From: Bacteroidota bacterium
GTDB lineage: Bacteria > Bacteroidota > Bacteroidia > Chitinophagales > Chitinophagaceae
Assembly (NCBI GenBank): GCA_018267795.1
Contig: JAFDXS010000165.1
Coordinates: forward strand, 1 to 6,189
Direction of reading: 5' to 3'
Length of the DNA: 6,189 bases
Under the pieces are notes generated by a model. That model had not been told where the DNA came from. It was given only the letters and a program-made list of their open reading frames with translations, and ran no database searches. Below, one piece after another: positions 4,705 to 6,189 of the stretch (position 1 is its first letter; the number at the start of each line of letters is the position of its first letter). A program made the translations under genes and the position numbers.

Positions 4705-6189
4705 ATGAGCGACGATATTCAAAATATACTATTTGAGAGTTCACCGGAATTCCAGATATTATTTCAGGGAATTTCTTTGGTAATAATAATATTATCTAAG
4801 AAAGGCCTTATTGAAATGGTCAATAGATACACCGAAAGTATATTTGGCTACAATGCCGATGAATTAACAGGGAATTCTATTGAGCAGCTGGTCCCGATGG
4901 GTATACATCAAATGTCCACGTCCCCAATGGCGCTGCATAAGAATGGCAGTATGTTCCCGGTCGAAGTTAACCTATCAAAATTCACCAATGATCGGCTTTT
5001 AGTCTTTATCAAAGACATTGAAAAACCCAAGGCAGAAGAAACACTGTTGACTACTCATGAACAACTTTTCAAACAGCTTATCATGCACATGCCTGCCGCT
5101 GTTGCTATATTCGATACTAACATGCGTTACATGATGGTAAGTAAGCATTGGATGGAAGATTATAGGCTTGGCAATCGCAATATCATTGGACTTAGCCACT
5201 ACGAGGTCTTTCCCGAAATTGGCGAAAAATGGAAATCCTTGCACCGACGATGCCTTCAGGGCGAGGTGTTTCATTGTAATGAGGAAAAGTTCGTAAGAGC
5301 AAATGGAGATATTGACTGGATCAGGTGGGAGCTAAGCCCTTGGTACACGGCTAGCAACGAAATAGGTGGTGCCATTCTTTGTACAGAGAATATTAGCGAA
5401 CGCAAACAAGCTGAACAGGAATTACAGAAACTAAATAATAACCTGGAGAAAGTAATATTAGAAAATACAAAAGAGTTAATTGAGTCGCTTCATCGCGAAA
5501 AAGAATTTAGCGAACTAAAATCTCGCTTTGTATCTACTGCATCGCATGAGTTTCGCACGCCTTTAACGGCGATACTTTCCAGCGCATTTCTAATTGAAAC
5601 CTACAAAACTACCGAGCAGGAAGAAGAACGAAAACGCCATATCGAGCGTATTAAATCATCGGTAAGAAATCTTTCTGATATTTTAAATGATTTTCTTTCA
5701 CTCGATAAGATAGAGCAAGGGATAGTAACCGTAAGTAAAGAATCATTTGATCTTTCAGTGTTTCTTGAATGTATAGTGGAGGAGATGCGTGGTTTATTAA
5801 AAGAAGGTCAGCAAATTATGCTTGCCTATTATGGCAAACGTAACATTACACTAGACAAGATGATTTTAAAGAATATATTGCTAAACCTTCTGTCCAATGC
5901 TATAAAATACTCTAATACTTATACTAATATTCATTTAAGTGCAGAAGTAACGAATAACCTAATTTCTATAAGCGTAAAGGACGAAGGGATAGGCATTCCT
6001 AAAGATGAGCAAAACAAATTATTCAATAGGTTTTTTCGTGCAAAAAATGTGTTGAGTATCCAGGGCACCGGTCTTGGGCTTAACATCGCAAAGAAGTATG
6101 CAGCACTGCTTAATGGCTCCATAACTTTTCATAGCACTCATTTTGTAGGCACCACATTTACGGTTACATTTCCTCAGAACACGAATTAA
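4705..6189 (+). CDS. Soluble PAS-PAS sensor histidine kinase
   Basis: This 494-residue cytoplasmic kinase has no membrane segment or signal peptide. A first PAS domain (~12-108) includes YTESIFGYNADELTGNSIEQL and HKNGSMFPVEV (78-88), but the stretch between those two motifs is shorter than in typical family members. A second PAS domain with its PAC motif (~117-236) contains HMPAAVAIFD, SHYEVFPEI and the WIRWELSPWY region, ending in ENISERKQAEQEL. A coiled coil (~231-272) leads to HisKA with phosphoacceptor H281 in ASHEFRTPL. The ATPase domain has N398 in LLSNAIKYS, G1 box D426-x-G428-x-G430, F440/F443-F444 and G2 box G454-T-G456-L-G458. All residues for autokinase activity are present. There is no receiver domain, so a separate response regulator is needed and none lies in this window; one may follow immediately downstream. 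What the PAS domains sense is not evident: there is no obvious haem- or flavin-binding signature. The TAA stop is the last three bases of the window, so the gene is complete. No strong Shine-Dalgarno precedes the ATG. Confidence 0.94.
   Translation: MSDDIQNILFESSPEFQILFQGISLVIIILSKKGLIEMVNRYTESIFGYNADELTGNSIEQLVPMGIHQMSTSPMALHKNGSMFPVEVNLSKFTNDRLLVFIKDIEKPKAEETLLTTHEQLFKQLIMHMPAAVAIFDTNMRYMMVSKHWMEDYRLGNRNIIGLSHYEVFPEIGEKWKSLHRRCLQGEVFHCNEEKFVRANGDIDWIRWELSPWYTASNEIGGAILCTENISERKQAEQELQKLNNNLEKVILENTKELIESLHREKEFSELKSRFVSTASHEFRTPLTAILSSAFLIETYKTTEQEEERKRHIERIKSSVRNLSDILNDFLSLDKIEQGIVTVSKESFDLSVFLECIVEEMRGLLKEGQQIMLAYYGKRNITLDKMILKNILLNLLSNAIKYSNTYTNIHLSAEVTNNLISISVKDEGIGIPKDEQNKLFNRFFRAKNVLSIQGTGLGLNIAKKYAALLNGSITFHSTHFVGTTFTVTFPQNTN

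Overview
The window looks like a chromosomal segment of a Bacteroidota bacterium, most likely of the Chitinophagaceae/Sphingobacteriia type. The reasons are the low G+C (roughly 40% by eye), the A-rich or weak ribosome binding sites, a near match to the Bacteroidota TTG / TAnnTTTG promoter, and the style of the proteins: PAS-rich soluble histidine kinases, a membrane hybrid kinase and a Qnr-like pentapeptide protein. This placement is inference. There are no RNA genes, insertion sequences, CRISPR arrays or phage genes.

Layout. Two genes lie on the minus strand at the left. The first (39-476) is a small deaminase strikingly like yeast cytosine deaminase Fcy1. The second (639-2417) is a membrane-bound hybrid histidine kinase with a C-terminal receiver domain. 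A divergent intergenic region of about 300 bp (2418-2719) follows. It carries a perfect 26-bp palindrome with a T-rich tail that looks like a terminator with no evident gene in front of it. Four genes then run on the plus strand. An exported OB-fold-like protein (2720-3151) and a peroxiredoxin with an archaeal-type C-terminal Cys-x5-Cys pair (3183-3878) probably form a two-gene operon closed by a very clear terminator (3918-3950). A pentapeptide-repeat protein (4015-4593) has its own candidate promoter and a good ribosome binding site. A soluble PAS-PAS histidine kinase (4705-6189) is preceded by a cluster of inverted repeats and ends exactly at the window edge.

How the genes work together. 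The only likely shared transcription unit is the OB-fold protein with the peroxiredoxin. The others look like single-gene units: pyrimidine salvage (deaminase), two signalling kinases with no DNA-binding response regulator in view, and a probable DNA-mimic pentapeptide protein. I see no multi-gene defence, secretion or mobile system. The points most worth a second look are the orphan terminator, the Fcy1-like deaminase, the OB-fold/peroxiredoxin pairing and the dyad cluster before the last kinase.
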